Assembly: GCF_000723165.1 (NCBI RefSeq)
Contig: NZ_HG322949.1
Span: 4,472,019-4,536,018, forward strand
Direction: 5' to 3'
DNA from: Janthinobacterium agaricidamnosum NBRC 102515 = DSM 9628
GTDB lineage: Bacteria > Pseudomonadota > Gammaproteobacteria > Burkholderiales > Burkholderiaceae_D
DNA length: 64,000 nt
The translations under genes and the position numbers were made by a program. Shown piece by piece: positions 26,121 through 35,912 of this stretch. A model generated the notes under the pieces. That model ran no database searches. It was not told the DNA's origin and saw nothing but the letters and a program-made list of their open reading frames with translations. How positions within the stretch are numbered: the first letter of the stretch is position 1; the number at the start of each line of letters is the position of its first letter.

Positions 26121-28865
26121 TTAACGCCTGCTCTTATCCCCGGCTGCCGCCGCAGTGGCTTTGCTCTGGTCGCCGGCGATGACGATGCTCAGTTTGGCCG
26201 GGTCGATCGCCTTGCGGAACGCCGCATTCACGTCGGCCACCGTCAACGCCTGCAGCTGGTCTTCGTATTGCTTGCTCCACGCGAAGGTACGGTCCAGGTA
26301 CAGGAAGCCGGACCAGCCGCCGGCCAGCACATTGTCTTGCGCCCGGTTTTGCAAACGCTGCTGCAGGATGCCGGACTTGGCGCCAGCCACTTCGGCCGCC
26401 GTAAAACCGTCCTTCAACGCGCGCGCCAACTCCTCGCGCAGCGCCGTTTCCAGTTTTTTCAGGTTTTGCGGCGCGGCGATGGCGCTGATCGTGACATTGC
26501 CGGCGCGGTCGGTATCGCTGACGCTCAGGCTGGAACCGCCGCCATACGACAAGCCGTCTTTCTGGCGGATGCGGTCCATCAGACGCGACTTCAAGCCGCC
26601 GTCGCCGAAGATGTAATTGGCCAATTCCAGCGCCGGATAATCGGCGTCGTCGCTGCGCAGGTCCAGGTTCAGGCGCGCCATCAGCACGCCGTTTTCCTTG
26701 TCCGGCGTATCGATGTTCTTGTGCAGCGGCGCAACGTCAAAATTGCTGTTGTCGACCCGCGCGTAATGGGCCTTGCTATCCCAGCCGCCGAAGCTGTCGG
26801 CGATGGTCTTGCCCACCGCCGCCGGGTCGAAATCGCCGACGATCGCCAGTTCGCCTTGCGACGCGCCATAGAAATCGCGGTGGAAAGCCTTGACGTCGTC
26901 CAGCGTGGCCGCCTGCGCCTGCGCCACCTGTTCGTCATAGGTGGCGACGGCGCGCACGTCGCCTTTCGGGTAGCGGTTGAAATATTCATCCATCGCGCGC
27001 ATGGCCACGTCTTGCGGGTCGTTGCGGTTCGCTTCCAGGCCGACGATCCATTGCTGGCGCAATTGCTCGAATTCGCCCGCCGGGAAGCTCGGCTCGCGCA
27101 GCACATGGGCCACCAGCCGCAGCGCCGCGTCCAGGTTGTCGCGGGTGGTCGTGAAGTGATACAGGCTGCCGGAAATCTTCAGCTTGTCGGAGGCATCCTG
27201 CAATTGCTCGCGGCTATATTTGCTGGTGCCGCGCGTCAGCATCGCATCGGTCAGCGACTGGATCGCATTCTTGCCGAACAGATTATGTTCGTCGCCCCAG
27301 TGCAAACGCAAATCGACCGATACTTCCTGCCCCCGGCTTTTCTTCGGCAGCAGCGCCACTTTCAAGCCGCCGATGGCGCTCACTTCGGTGCGCGCCAGGA
27401 TGTTGGCCTGGCTGGGATCGAAATCCTCGCCGGCCAGCGTCGCCGCCTTGCCCTTGAAATCCTTCATTACGTCGGCCACGGCGGGCGCGGCCGGAATCTC
27501 GGCGCGCTGCGGCGCATCGTCCGGCAAGAAGATGCCGATGGTACGGTTATCGCGCCGGAAATAACGCGCGGCGGCCTGGCTGACTTGTTCCGAGCTGATG
27601 TTCGGCAATTCGTCGCGCCCCTGGAACAGCAAGCGCCAGTCGCCCAGCGCGATTTGCTCCGACAGCGCCACGCCGACGCTTTGCGGATTGTTGAGGGACT
27701 TGTCGATTTCATTGGCGTAATTCATGCGCACGCGCGCCATTTCCTCCGGCGTCGGCGGCGTCTTGTAGAAGTTCTCGACCGCATCGATCAGCGCGTCTTG
27801 CACCGGGGCCAGCGGATCACCCTTCTTGACCACCGCGCCGATGATCTGCAAACCGGGCGCATAACCGGCTTGCGAAAAACTGAACACGTCGACCGCCTTG
27901 CCGCTTTCGACCAGCGCCTTATGCAGCCGCGCGCTGGCGCCCGAGCCGAGGATTTCCGACATGAAACCGAGCCGGTCGCTGTCAGGATGCAGCGCGGCCG
28001 GCACCTTGTAAGCCAGCGCGACGACCTGGATGTCGCCCTGGCGCCGCACGGTAAAACCGCGCTCGCCATCCTGGGTCGGCTCGACGGTCCAGAACGGCGG
28101 CAAGACGCGTTTCGGTTTCGGAATCGCGCCGAAACCCTGGCTGATCCATTTCAGCGTCTGGGCCGGATCGAACTTGCCGGCCACCAGCAACACCGCATTA
28201 TCGGGCTGGTAATACGTGCGGTAAAACGCGCGCAGGTTGTCGATCTTGACGTTTTCGATATCGCTGCGGTTGCCGATCGTCGCGCGGCCATAGCTGTGCC
28301 AGTCGTAGGCCACGCTTTGCATGCGTTTGAGCAAAACGCTGAACGGCGAATTCTCGCCGCTTTCATATTCATTGCGCACCACCGTCATTTCCGAATCGAG
28401 GTCTTTCTTGTCGATAAAGGAATGCACCATGCGGTCCGCTTCCATGTCGAGCGCCCATTTCAGGTTGTCGCCGCCCGCCTGGAACACTTCGTAATAATTG
28501 GTGCGGTCGTCGGTGGTGCTGCCGTTGAATTCCATGCCGCGGTTGGCGAATTGCTGCGGGATGCTGCGGTTCTTCGGGGCCCCCTTGAACATCATATGTT
28601 CCAGCAAATGGGCCATCCCCGTTTCGCCATAATTTTCATGCCGCGAGCCGACCAGGTACGTGACGTTGACCGTCACGCTGGGTTTCGACGCATCGGGAAA
28701 TAACAGCACTGTCAAGCCGTTCGGCAAGCGGTATTCGGTAATGCCTTCAACCGATGGTCCTTTGACAATGCCGGCCGGCAAGGTTTGCCCGGCGGCGATG
28801 CCGGGTCCGACAAAAGTAAAGGCGCACAGCAACAGCCCGGCTTGTTTCCAGTAAAGTGATGTCAT
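26121..28865 (-). CDS. Exported M16-family zinc metallopeptidase
   Basis: A 914-residue protein with a signal peptide (LLLCAFTFVGPGIAAG). It is a fused two-half M16 (pitrilysin-type) peptidase. The first half has the inverted zinc motif HLLEH at residues 86-90, with the downstream Glu region (ESGENSPF... MEADRM) typical of the family. The second half (about 470-900) has no intact zinc motif, as is usual. It probably degrades peptides in the periplasm. A monocistronic unit with a terminator at its end. Confidence 0.88.
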   Translation of the reverse strand: MTSLYWKQAGLLLCAFTFVGPGIAAGQTLPAGIVKGPSVEGITEYRLPNGLTVLLFPDASKPSVTVNVTYLVGSRHENYGETGMAHLLEHMMFKGAPKNRSIPQQFANRGMEFNGSTTDDRTNYYEVFQAGGDNLKWALDMEADRMVHSFIDKKDLDSEMTVVRNEYESGENSPFSVLLKRMQSVAYDWHSYGRATIGNRSDIENVKIDNLRAFYRTYYQPDNAVLLVAGKFDPAQTLKWISQGFGAIPKPKRVLPPFWTVEPTQDGERGFTVRRQGDIQVVALAYKVPAALHPDSDRLGFMSEILGSGASARLHKALVESGKAVDVFSFSQAGYAPGLQIIGAVVKKGDPLAPVQDALIDAVENFYKTPPTPEEMARVRMNYANEIDKSLNNPQSVGVALSEQIALGDWRLLFQGRDELPNISSEQVSQAAARYFRRDNRTIGIFLPDDAPQRAEIPAAPAVADVMKDFKGKAATLAGEDFDPSQANILARTEVSAIGGLKVALLPKKSRGQEVSVDLRLHWGDEHNLFGKNAIQSLTDAMLTRGTSKYSREQLQDASDKLKISGSLYHFTTTRDNLDAALRLVAHVLREPSFPAGEFEQLRQQWIVGLEANRNDPQDVAMRAMDEYFNRYPKGDVRAVATYDEQVAQAQAATLDDVKAFHRDFYGASQGELAIVGDFDPAAVGKTIADSFGGWDSKAHYARVDNSNFDVAPLHKNIDTPDKENGVLMARLNLDLRSDDADYPALELANYIFGDGGLKSRLMDRIRQKDGLSYGGGSSLSVSDTDRAGNVTISAIAAPQNLKKLETALREELARALKDGFTAAEVAGAKSGILQQRLQNRAQDNVLAGGWSGFLYLDRTFAWSKQYEDQLQALTVADVNAAFRKAIDPAKLSIVIAGDQSKATAAAAGDKSRR

Positions 28866-29037
28866 GTGATATTGGTAATGAAGGGATACGGCAGATTATG
28901 CGCACGAGACCATGCCTGCGGCAAGCGCGGATGTGCAGCGGCATGGCAGGAAGCGGCGATCAGGGTGGTCGGTATCAATGGTAGGTAACGATAAGGGTGG
29001 CCGGGGAACCATCCCCTGCCACCGCTATGCTACGCTT

Positions 29038-29487
<450 letters not shown>

Positions 29488-29651
29488 AATACGTTCTCCC
29501 AATGGTTGCCGCTAACAACACGGGCGCGCAAGAAATCCCTCGCGCAGCACAACGCTACGCCGCCAACCGGTGGCGGTGTTGATCTGGCTCAAACAGGAAA
29601 TCAGGGGGAAGGAAGGGAAAACTGCCAGTGCCGCGCGCGGCGGCACCGGGT

Positions 29652-29990
29652 TCACGGTTTCTTGTCGTCTGGATAGGGCAAGAAGCAGGCATCGACCACT
29701 TGCAGGTCGTTATCTTTGGCGAATGCGACAACAAAATGGTAAGCCATCGGCTCCAGCGCTTTCAGCTTGTTGTTGACGACTACCGACTTGACGCCGTTGA
29801 CGACGGTCGGCCGCACATAGGGCGAAAATTGCAGGTGCGAATTGCGCCCGCCTTCAGGGTTGAAACACGACATCACACCGCACAGGCGTTCCGCCCAATC
29901 GCTGGGACGGAATTGTTTGCCATTGCTGGTGACGCCAAGAATGAAGAACTCGTCTGAAAGTTCTATGGTGTTTTGAGCTAACTCGGCCAT
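29652..29990 (-). CDS. DUF3579-family protein
   Basis: A 112-residue soluble protein with the family core FFILGVTSNGKQFRPSDWAERLCGVMSCF and LKALEPMAYHFVVAFAKDNDLQVVDAC. DUF3579 proteins are small betaproteobacterial proteins of unknown function. The ATG at 29990 (MAELAQNTIEL) gives the usual length; a TTG at 30050 would add 20 Pro-rich residues. Confidence 0.75.
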   Translation of the reverse strand: MAELAQNTIELSDEFFILGVTSNGKQFRPSDWAERLCGVMSCFNPEGGRNSHLQFSPYVRPTVVNGVKSVVVNNKLKALEPMAYHFVVAFAKDNDLQVVDACFLPYPDDKKP

Positions 29991-30330
29991 AGGCGGCTTG
30001 TGGGGACTGGAGTGCGTGAATGGCCCCGGCGGGAAATACCGGGCTGGCAAATCTACATCTTTTCGATTCTTCGGTATTATATCTTATAGAAGACCTGGAC
30101 AGCTATTTCTTGTGTGGCGCAAGCGCAAAACAGGCCTCGGCAACGCGCCGGTCCACAGCCGCCATTGTATGCCTGTTTGGCCGTGAGGCCGCATTTTTCC
30201 TCATCTTTTCATCGATTCAGCTTGAAAATCAGCGGCTGCGGACAGTCTGGAAAAAGTCTGCCGCGACTGACTGCCGGCCCAGGTTGATCCGGGCCGATTT
30301 ACATGACTTTAACGCAATGCCGAGGAATTT
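29991..30330. other. Intergenic region upstream of the DUF3579 gene
   Basis: 340 nt between two minus-strand genes. It contains a GGCCC-GGGCC hairpin near 30270-30295 without a T-tract and AT-rich stretches around 30060-30110 and 30190-30235 that could hold the promoter of the DUF3579 gene. I saw no convincing gene, RNA or terminator. Confidence 0.5.
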
Positions 30331-31290
30331 TCAGCCCAGCCAGACCGCGCCGGACAGCAGCAGCAACAGCAGCATCCACAACAGCAAGGCGCGCCAGACC
30401 AGGCCGACCGTGCTTTGCAAGGCGCGCATGCTCGGCTCTTCGCCGGGCATGCTTTCGACTTCGCCATCGGCGCCATCGACCGTGGCGGCATCGGCCAGCA
30501 ACACCTTGGAGGCATTTTCCTGCGGCGTGCCGAGCCGCACGCCCATTGCGCCGCCGCCGGCCGACAGGATGATGCCGATCGCTTCATCCGACCAGCGGCC
30601 GGCGAAATTGCGCCACGCGTAGATCGCATCTTCAAAATTGCCGACCACGGCGAACGCCACGGCGGTCAGGCGCACCGGGATCCAGTCGATCCAGTAAAAC
30701 GCCCGCGCGGCAAACTGGCCGAACGCTTCATTGCGCATGTGCTCCGGCTCATTCCAGGCGCGCGCCAGGTATTCGGACACGCGGTACATCACCGCGCAGG
30801 CCGGTCCGAGCGGCATCAGGAACCAGAAGAACACGCCGAATACATTGCGATGGGTGGTGATCAGCGATTTTTCGACGGCGATGCGCGAAATTTCGGACGG
30901 CTCCATGCCGATCGTGTCCTGCCTGGTCCATTCGGCCAGCAAGATGCGCGCGGTGGCGTCGTCGCCGGCATTCAAGGCCAGCTGGATCGACGTGAAATAA
31001 TGGCTGTAATGGCGAAAGCCGAGGGTCAGGTAGACGATCAGGATATTCCAGGCGACGGCCACCAGCCGCAAGTCGTAATGGATCAGGATCCAGTAAATCG
31101 CGGCGGTCGGCACCATCAGCGCGCCTACCATCAAGAACCAGCCCATGCGGCCATGGCGCGCATGGCCGGCGTTGAACCAGGTTTCCATGCGCATCGCGAG
31201 ACTCTTGATTTCGGCGTAGATGGGATTGTCCGCGCGCAAGGGCTTGAGTTGCTCAATCAGTAGCGCGCATAGAATGGAAAGAAATGTCAT
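30331..31290 (-). CDS. CobD/CbiB-like (AmpE-like) inner-membrane protein
   Basis: A 319-residue membrane protein with about five hydrophobic helices, opening MTFLSILCALLIEQLKPL, and containing the conserved FGQFAARAFYWIDWIPVRLTAVAFAVVGNFEDA (CobD/CbiB family signature WPVRLTA-like). True CobD makes adenosylcobinamide, but in betaproteobacteria stand-alone members outside cobalamin operons are common and of unclear role. No other cobalamin gene is in the window. Confidence 0.75.
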   Translation of the reverse strand: MTFLSILCALLIEQLKPLRADNPIYAEIKSLAMRMETWFNAGHARHGRMGWFLMVGALMVPTAAIYWILIHYDLRLVAVAWNILIVYLTLGFRHYSHYFTSIQLALNAGDDATARILLAEWTRQDTIGMEPSEISRIAVEKSLITTHRNVFGVFFWFLMPLGPACAVMYRVSEYLARAWNEPEHMRNEAFGQFAARAFYWIDWIPVRLTAVAFAVVGNFEDAIYAWRNFAGRWSDEAIGIILSAGGGAMGVRLGTPQENASKVLLADAATVDGADGEVESMPGEEPSMRALQSTVGLVWRALLLWMLLLLLLSGAVWLG

Positions 31291-31407
31291 CAAACGTCCT
31301 TTTAATCAGCAGTGCCGTAATGCCCGCTACGATAACGCAGTGCAGAGCTGGAATCAAACTTATTACAAGAGAAAAGGAAATCTCCCGGAGCGGATGCCAG
31401 AACGCTG

Positions 31408-32067
31408 TTACGCACGCAAGAAATGAAACAGGTTGCGCAACATGCCCGCCGTGGCGCCCCAAATGTAAAAACGTTCATACGGCATCGCATAAAACGAACG
31501 CCGGCCGGCCGGCAATTCGGCCGACAGGCGCTGGTGGTGCGCGCCATTCATCAGGAAAGCCAGCGGCACTTCGAAAATTTCATCCACTTCGGACGGGTCG
31601 GCGGACAACTCGAACGGCGGCGCGACCAGGCCGACCACCGGCGTCACGCAAAAGCCGGTGCCGGTCAGGTAATCGGGCAAGCGGCCGATCACTTCGACGT
31701 GGCCACGCGCCAGGCCGACTTCCTCTTCCGTTTCACGCAGCGCAGTATCGCACGGCGAGCTGTCGAACGCTTCGCTGCGCCCGCCAGGAAAGCTGATCTG
31801 GCCGGCGTGGCTGCTCAAATGGGCGGTACGCCGGGTCAGCAACACCGTCAGGCCGCCGCTGCGCATCACCAGCGGCACCAGCACCGCGGCGCGGGTGGCT
31901 TGCCCGCGCTTCAACAGCGATTCCTCGGCCGCTTCCGGCGTCCAGGCAGGCATCGCGGCAAAACGCTGGCGCAGCCAGTCCGGCGCCAGGCGCTCGGACG
32001 GCACGGCGCTTTCGCCGGCGATGGAATCGATGGGCAACTGTTGCGGATCGAAAGAGAGTGAGGCCAC
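31408..32067 (-). CDS. Nudix hydrolase, CoA pyrophosphatase type
   Basis: 219 residues. The Nudix box G-x5-E-x7-RETEEEVG is present, preceded by the CoA-pyrophosphatase hallmark VLLTRRTAHLSSHAGQISFPGG. It would hydrolyse CoA or its oxidised forms to 3',5'-ADP and acyl-phosphopantetheine. The GTG start at 32067 is preferred because a start 17 codons earlier would lie inside the rplS terminator. Confidence 0.85.
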   Translation of the reverse strand: MASLSFDPQQLPIDSIAGESAVPSERLAPDWLRQRFAAMPAWTPEAAEESLLKRGQATRAAVLVPLVMRSGGLTVLLTRRTAHLSSHAGQISFPGGRSEAFDSSPCDTALRETEEEVGLARGHVEVIGRLPDYLTGTGFCVTPVVGLVAPPFELSADPSEVDEIFEVPLAFLMNGAHHQRLSAELPAGRRSFYAMPYERFYIWGATAGMLRNLFHFLRA

Positions 32068-32094
32068 GGCGATTGCCTTTCGGTCAGGCTGAAA

Positions 32095-32122
32095 CAAAAA
32101 AGGGGTACCCACAGGCACCCCT
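32095..32122 (-). terminator. Terminator of the rpsP-rimM-trmD-rplS operon
   Basis: Reading leftwards, AGGGGTGCC-TGTG-GGTACCCCT (9 bp with one G-U pair) is followed by TTTTTTG. It lies 23 nt after the rplS stop. Confidence 0.85.
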
Positions 32123-32144
32123 CTTCCAAACGCAGACGCTAGAA

Positions 32145-32528
32145 TTAAGCGCTTGCTTTCGCCGCAACGCGACGATTTGGCAATTTCTCTTTGATACGCG
32201 CCGATTTACCCGAACGCTCACGCAGATAGTACAGTTTAGCGCGACGAACGTCACCGCGGCGTTTCACTTCGATCGAAGCGATCAGCGGCGAGTACAGTTG
32301 GAACGTACGCTCTACGCCTTCGCCGGACGAGATCTTGCGAACGATGAAGTTCGAGTTCAAGCCGCGGTTACGACGGGAGATAACCACGCCTTCGTAAGCC
32401 TGGGCGCGCTTGCGGGTGCCTTCGACTACGTTGACGTTGACGATAACGGTATCGCCAGGTGCGAATTCAGGGATAGCTTTACCCAGGCGGGCAATCTCTT
32501 CCTGCTCTAATTGTTGAATCAGGTTCAT
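32145..32528 (-). CDS. rplS: Ribosomal protein L19 (bL19)
   Basis: A 127-residue protein with the L19 core [32 protein letters not shown] and [26 protein letters not shown]. It sits at the 30S-50S interface of the ribosome. It is the last gene of the conserved operon, with a terminator after it. Start [11 protein letters not shown] is standard. Confidence 0.97.
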   Translation of the reverse strand: MNLIQQLEQEEIARLGKAIPEFAPGDTVIVNVNVVEGTRKRAQAYEGVVISRRNRGLNSNFIVRKISSGEGVERTFQLYSPLIASIEVKRRGDVRRAKLYYLRERSGKSARIKEKLPNRRVAAKASA

Positions 32529-32646
32529 TTTATAACTCCAAAAACCATCATGCCGGCGCACTGTGGATAAGGACTATCCGCCCGGTAGAGGATGGGTACG
32601 ACATTATGGGCAACATGCCCGGACTACCCGTCCCTGCAAAACCGAC

Positions 32647-33393
32647 TTACAGGTCCGTCAAAAACTTTTCATCGGCCTTGCTCAGCAAACCGGCGCTGCG
32701 CGCCTTGAGCAGCAAGTCCGGCCGCTTGCGCGCGGTGGCGCGCAGCATTTGCTGGCGGCGCCATTTTTCGATCTCGGCGTGGTTGCCGCCCATTAACACC
32801 GGCGGCACGCCCGCGCCTTCGTACGTTTCCGGCCGCGTGTAGTGCGGCGCATCGAGCAAGCCGTTGACAAAACTGTCTTCGACCGCCGACGCATCGGTAT
32901 TCAATACGCCCGGCAATTGCCGGATCACGGCGTCCATCAAGGCCATCGCCGGCAACTCGCCGCCGGACAGCACAAAATCGCCGAGACTGATTTCTTCATC
33001 GACGCAACGCTCGATCAGGCGCTGGTCGACCGCTTCGTAGCGGCCGCACAGGATCACCAGACCCGCTTCCTGCTTCAGCTCCATCACGCGCTGGTGCGTC
33101 AATTGCCTGCCCTGCGGCGACATGAACAGCACACGCGGCGCAGCCAGGCCGCTATCGGTCTGGCGCTGCTTCGCGGCATTGATGGTCGCCTCCAGCGGCT
33201 TGGCCATCATCACCATGCCGGGGCCGCCGCCATATGGGCGGTCATCCACGGTGCGGTGATTATCGGTCGTGAAATCGCGCGGATTCCACAAGGACAGGCC
33301 ACATTTTTGTTGTTCGAAGGCGCGCCGGGTAATGCCCGACTGTGTCAGTGCGGCAAACATTTCCGGAAACAGGGTAACGACATCAAATTGCAT
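32647..33393 (-). CDS. trmD: tRNA (guanine-N1)-methyltransferase
   Basis: 248 residues of SPOUT-class Trm[12 protein letters not shown] at the start, [50 protein letters not shown] forming the knotted AdoMet site. It methylates G37 of tRNAs reading CCN/CGG/CUN codons and prevents frameshifting. The ATG at 33393 is preferred to an adjacent GTG because GGGGAGC then has normal spacing. Confidence 0.96.
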   Translation of the reverse strand: MQFDVVTLFPEMFAALTQSGITRRAFEQQKCGLSLWNPRDFTTDNHRTVDDRPYGGGPGMVMMAKPLEATINAAKQRQTDSGLAAPRVLFMSPQGRQLTHQRVMELKQEAGLVILCGRYEAVDQRLIERCVDEEISLGDFVLSGGELPAMALMDAVIRQLPGVLNTDASAVEDSFVNGLLDAPHYTRPETYEGAGVPPVLMGGNHAEIEKWRRQQMLRATARKRPDLLLKARSAGLLSKADEKFLTDL

Positions 33394-33455
33394 CACGCTC
33401 CCCGATCAAAAAACATCCAACGGCCCGGCCGGATACTGGCGGCTTATTAAACTTA

Positions 33456-34016
33456 TTAATAATCCAGGCCCCAGTCGACCGTGATTGTCTTTGCGGCCTG
33501 GTCGACATTGATGACAAACTGGCCCACAAATGGAATCAGGCGCTCAGGCGCCGGTTCACTGTCAGTGACCAGGGGATCAACGACCGGAGCGATACGCAAT
33601 ATCGATTGCGGACCATTGCTCATCATGTCGGTAACCTGCCCGAGGCACTCACCTTGCAAATTCTGTACTGTCAGCCCGATCAGATCGGACCAATAAAACT
33701 CGTCAGCCGACAGCGCCGGGAACAGGCTGCGCGGAACCTGCACGGATGCGCCCTTCAGCGCTTCCGCGGCATCCCGCCCTACCACACCCACCAACTGGGC
33801 CACGACGTCGCCGCCGTGAAGTTTTACTTGCCGGACTTTAACGTCATGCAAGTTCGGCTTATCGAACCACCATGTCTTGACATTCAACAAAGCATCCGCT
33901 TCGTTCGAGAAAGGGGTAACCCGGATCCCGCCAGCGACACCGTAAGCACCGGACACATAGCCTACCTGTACCAGGTCGTCGGGGATTTGCACCCCGGATG
34001 CAGTCTTGACCGTCAA
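33456..34016 (-). CDS. rimM: Ribosome maturation factor RimM
   Basis: About 186 residues with the N-terminal RimM barrel (DLVQVGYVSGAYGVAGGIRVTPFS) and a C-terminal PRC-barrel (FYWSDLIGLTV... LIPFVGQFVINVDQAAKTITVDW). It assists 30S maturation and binds S19. There is no ATG: an in-frame stop lies just upstream, leaving TTG at 34016 or a GTG eight codons later as possible starts, neither with a strong ribosome site. Translation may depend on coupling to rpsP 13 nt upstream. Confidence 0.92.
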   Translation of the reverse strand: MTVKTASGVQIPDDLVQVGYVSGAYGVAGGIRVTPFSNEADALLNVKTWWFDKPNLHDVKVRQVKLHGGDVVAQLVGVVGRDAAEALKGASVQVPRSLFPALSADEFYWSDLIGLTVQNLQGECLGQVTDMMSNGPQSILRIAPVVDPLVTDSEPAPERLIPFVGQFVINVDQAAKTITVDWGLDY

Positions 34017-34029
34017 ACCAGTGACTTAA

Positions 34030-34278
34030 TTAAGCAGCAGTCTTGTTGCTTGCGACCAGGCGAGCAACGGTTGGCGACAATTGCGCGCCAACGCCTTGCC
34101 AGTAGGCCAGACGGTCTGCGGTGATACGCAGTGGCACTTCACCACCTTGCGCCATCGGGTTGTAAAAACCGATACGCTCAATGAAGCGACCATCGCGGCG
34201 ATTGCGCGAATCAGTAGCGACGATGTTGAAGAACGGGCGCTTCTTGGCGCCTCCACGAGCTAAACGAATAACGACCAT
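34030..34278 (-). CDS. rpsP: Ribosomal protein S16 (bS16)
   Basis: 82 residues starting [34 protein letters not shown], the standard S16 sequence. First gene of the rpsP-rimM-trmD-rplS operon, with a recognisable promoter upstream. Confidence 0.97.
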   Translation of the reverse strand: MVVIRLARGGAKKRPFFNIVATDSRNRRDGRFIERIGFYNPMAQGGEVPLRITADRLAYWQGVGAQLSPTVARLVASNKTAA

Positions 34279-34318
34279 AATATTTCCAAAAAGTGTGCTG
34301 AGGCGGAAAAAGCCGCAA

Positions 34319-34348
34319 ATTATAGCGCGCTTTACCGCCAGGCAGCAA
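34319..34348 (-). promoter_or_regulatory. Sigma-70 promoter of the rpsP operon
   Basis: Reading left: TTGCTG (34348-34343), 18-nt spacer, TATAAT (34324-34319). The perfect -10 lies about 40 nt before the rpsP ATG. Confidence 0.7.
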
Positions 34349-34503
34349 GCGTTAATGATGACGGGCGTGTAATTTGGGCTAATCGAACATTATGACCAGT
34401 GATGGCCCGCGACGCAATAGCCGCGTGCTTGTATTGTATTCAATAGTGCTAGGCTGCAACAGCGTTTTGACCGATACTGGGGCTCTTGCCGCTTTCTTCT
34501 CCT

Positions 34504-34947
34504 ATGACCATGGCCGTTCATGCTCCCGCTGCGCGCAGTGCGCACAGCAACAAGACTTTCGCCACGCTGTTGGCTTTTTTGCTCGGCGCCGTCGGCGCGC
34601 ACCGTTTTTACTTGCGCGGCTTCAAGGATGGCTGGGGCTGGCTGCACTGCGCCGCGCTGCCGGCCAGCCTGCTGCTGTGGGCCGCGATGCCGGGCGCCGA
34701 CTGGTTTTACCAGATCTTGCCGCTGACGGTATCGGGACTGGCCGGCTTCCTCGAAGCGCTGGTGCTGGGCCTGATGCCGGATGAAAAATGGGACGCCGCC
34801 TTTAATGCCGATTCCTGCAGGCAATCGGCATCCGACTGGCCGCTGGCGGTGTTGCTGGTCGCCACCTTGATGGTCGGCGCCGGCACGCTGATCGCCACCA
34901 TTGCGCGCCTGTTCGACCTGCTGTACACCGGCGGCTCCTACGGCTGA
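34504..34947 (+). CDS. TM2-domain membrane protein
   Basis: 147 residues starting MTMAVHAPAARSAHSNKTFATLLAFLLGAVGAHRFYLRGFKDG, which is the TM2-domain pattern (short helix, GAHRFYLG-like turn, second helix). Two further hydrophobic segments follow (about 70-92 and 118-140). TM2 proteins are small membrane proteins of generally unknown function. A TTG six codons earlier is possible but less likely. Confidence 0.7.
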   Translation: MTMAVHAPAARSAHSNKTFATLLAFLLGAVGAHRFYLRGFKDGWGWLHCAALPASLLLWAAMPGADWFYQILPLTVSGLAGFLEALVLGLMPDEKWDAAFNADSCRQSASDWPLAVLLVATLMVGAGTLIATIARLFDLLYTGGSYG

Positions 34948-34987
34948 GGTGGCTCGCGCTATCGTGGCGCGCCTCGGCGCAGCCAAG

Positions 34988-35000
34988 CCCTATACTGTCG
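34988..35000 (+). promoter_or_regulatory. Shared -10 element before glycine-zipper gene 1
   Basis: CCCTATACTGTCG at 34988-35000 contains a TATACT -10-like hexamer. The identical 13-mer occurs at 35732-35744 before the paralogous gene, so it is probably a promoter core duplicated with the gene. Confidence 0.45.
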
Positions 35001-35070
35001 CCCTCGGCCGCCAGACTGCCGCATGACGCGGCAACACGAGAATGCGGGCTTAATTTTTGGATAAGACATC

Positions 35071-35637
35071 ATGAAACATCTCCCCTTGACGCTGGCCTTG
35101 ACGCTGGCCAGCCTGTTCACCGCGCCCTGCGCCCAAGCCAGCATGTCGCCGGCACAACGCTACGACGCCGATAAAAAAATCTGCGCCAGGGAAAATTCGT
35201 CGACCGCGCGCATGCAATGCCTGCGCGACGCCAGCGCCGAATACGACCGCAACTTGCTCATCAATAAAAATCGGCCCTACGCCAGCAGCCCGATCAAGAA
35301 TATCTGCGCCGTGTGCGCCAAGGTGGTGTCGGTACGCGTGGTGGAACGGCAAGGCAAGGGCAGCGGACTGGGCGTCATCGGCGGCGGCGTGGCCGGCGCC
35401 TTGCTGGGCAACCAGGTCGGCGGCGGCCATGGACGCCAGCTGGCCACCGTGGCCGGGGCCGCCGGCGGCGCCTATGCCGGCAATCAGGTGGAAAAAAATA
35501 TGCGCGCGACCAAGGTCTGGATCGTCTCGGCGCAATATGAAAACGGCAGCAAACGCCAATTCGAGTTTGCCAGCGATCCTCACTTTTCGAACGGTCAACT
35601 GGTGCGCAATCACGGCAACAGCATCGTCCGGCGTTAA
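35071..35637 (+). CDS. Exported glycine-zipper (2TM, SlyB/17-kDa antigen-like) protein, copy 1
   Basis: 188 residues: signal peptide (LTLALTLASLFTAPCAQA), a region with CARENSSTARMQCLRDASAEYD and CAVCAKVV cysteine pairs, then a glycine-zipper (GLGVIGGGVAGALLGNQVGGGHGRQLATVAGAAGGAYAGN) and a short C-terminal domain. Glycine-zipper 2TM segments insert in or pack against the envelope membrane. No lipobox Cys is obvious. It is paralogous to the next gene. Confidence 0.75.
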   Translation: MKHLPLTLALTLASLFTAPCAQASMSPAQRYDADKKICARENSSTARMQCLRDASAEYDRNLLINKNRPYASSPIKNICAVCAKVVSVRVVERQGKGSGLGVIGGGVAGALLGNQVGGGHGRQLATVAGAAGGAYAGNQVEKNMRATKVWIVSAQYENGSKRQFEFASDPHFSNGQLVRNHGNSIVRR

Positions 35638-35665
35638 GCGGGACACTTTCGCGACAGTAGCAAGC

Positions 35666-35693
35666 GCACGGCCCGCGCCACGGCGGGGCGTGC
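35666..35693 (+). other. GC-rich imperfect hairpin between the glycine-zipper genes
   Basis: GCACGGCCCGC and GCGGGGCGTGC pair over 11 positions with one mismatch around a 6-nt loop. No T-tract follows. It may stabilise the 3' end of copy 1 mRNA or act as a weak terminator. Confidence 0.4.
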
Positions 35694-35731
35694 ACGATAG
35701 ACGGCAATGTTGATAGCCGGTTACAAAATTC

Positions 35732-35744
35732 CCCTATACTGTCG
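35732..35744 (+). promoter_or_regulatory. Shared -10 element before glycine-zipper gene 2
   Basis: An exact copy of the 13-mer CCCTATACTGTCG found before copy 1, with TATACT as the likely -10 hexamer. It lies about 170 nt before the ATG of copy 2. Confidence 0.45.
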
Positions 35745-35912
35745 TCATACGCCGCCCCACACCCTGCGCGGCGCGCCCTGCATCAGCAAGCGAGCAAGAC
35801 AGCGCCAAACCCAAGCGCCGCCCCGGCACCATCAATATGCAGTGAGGCCATTGCACGCGCCTGCCGTGTCAGCAGAACAGAATAATTCATCTAACCACTA
35901 TTGGAGAACGCC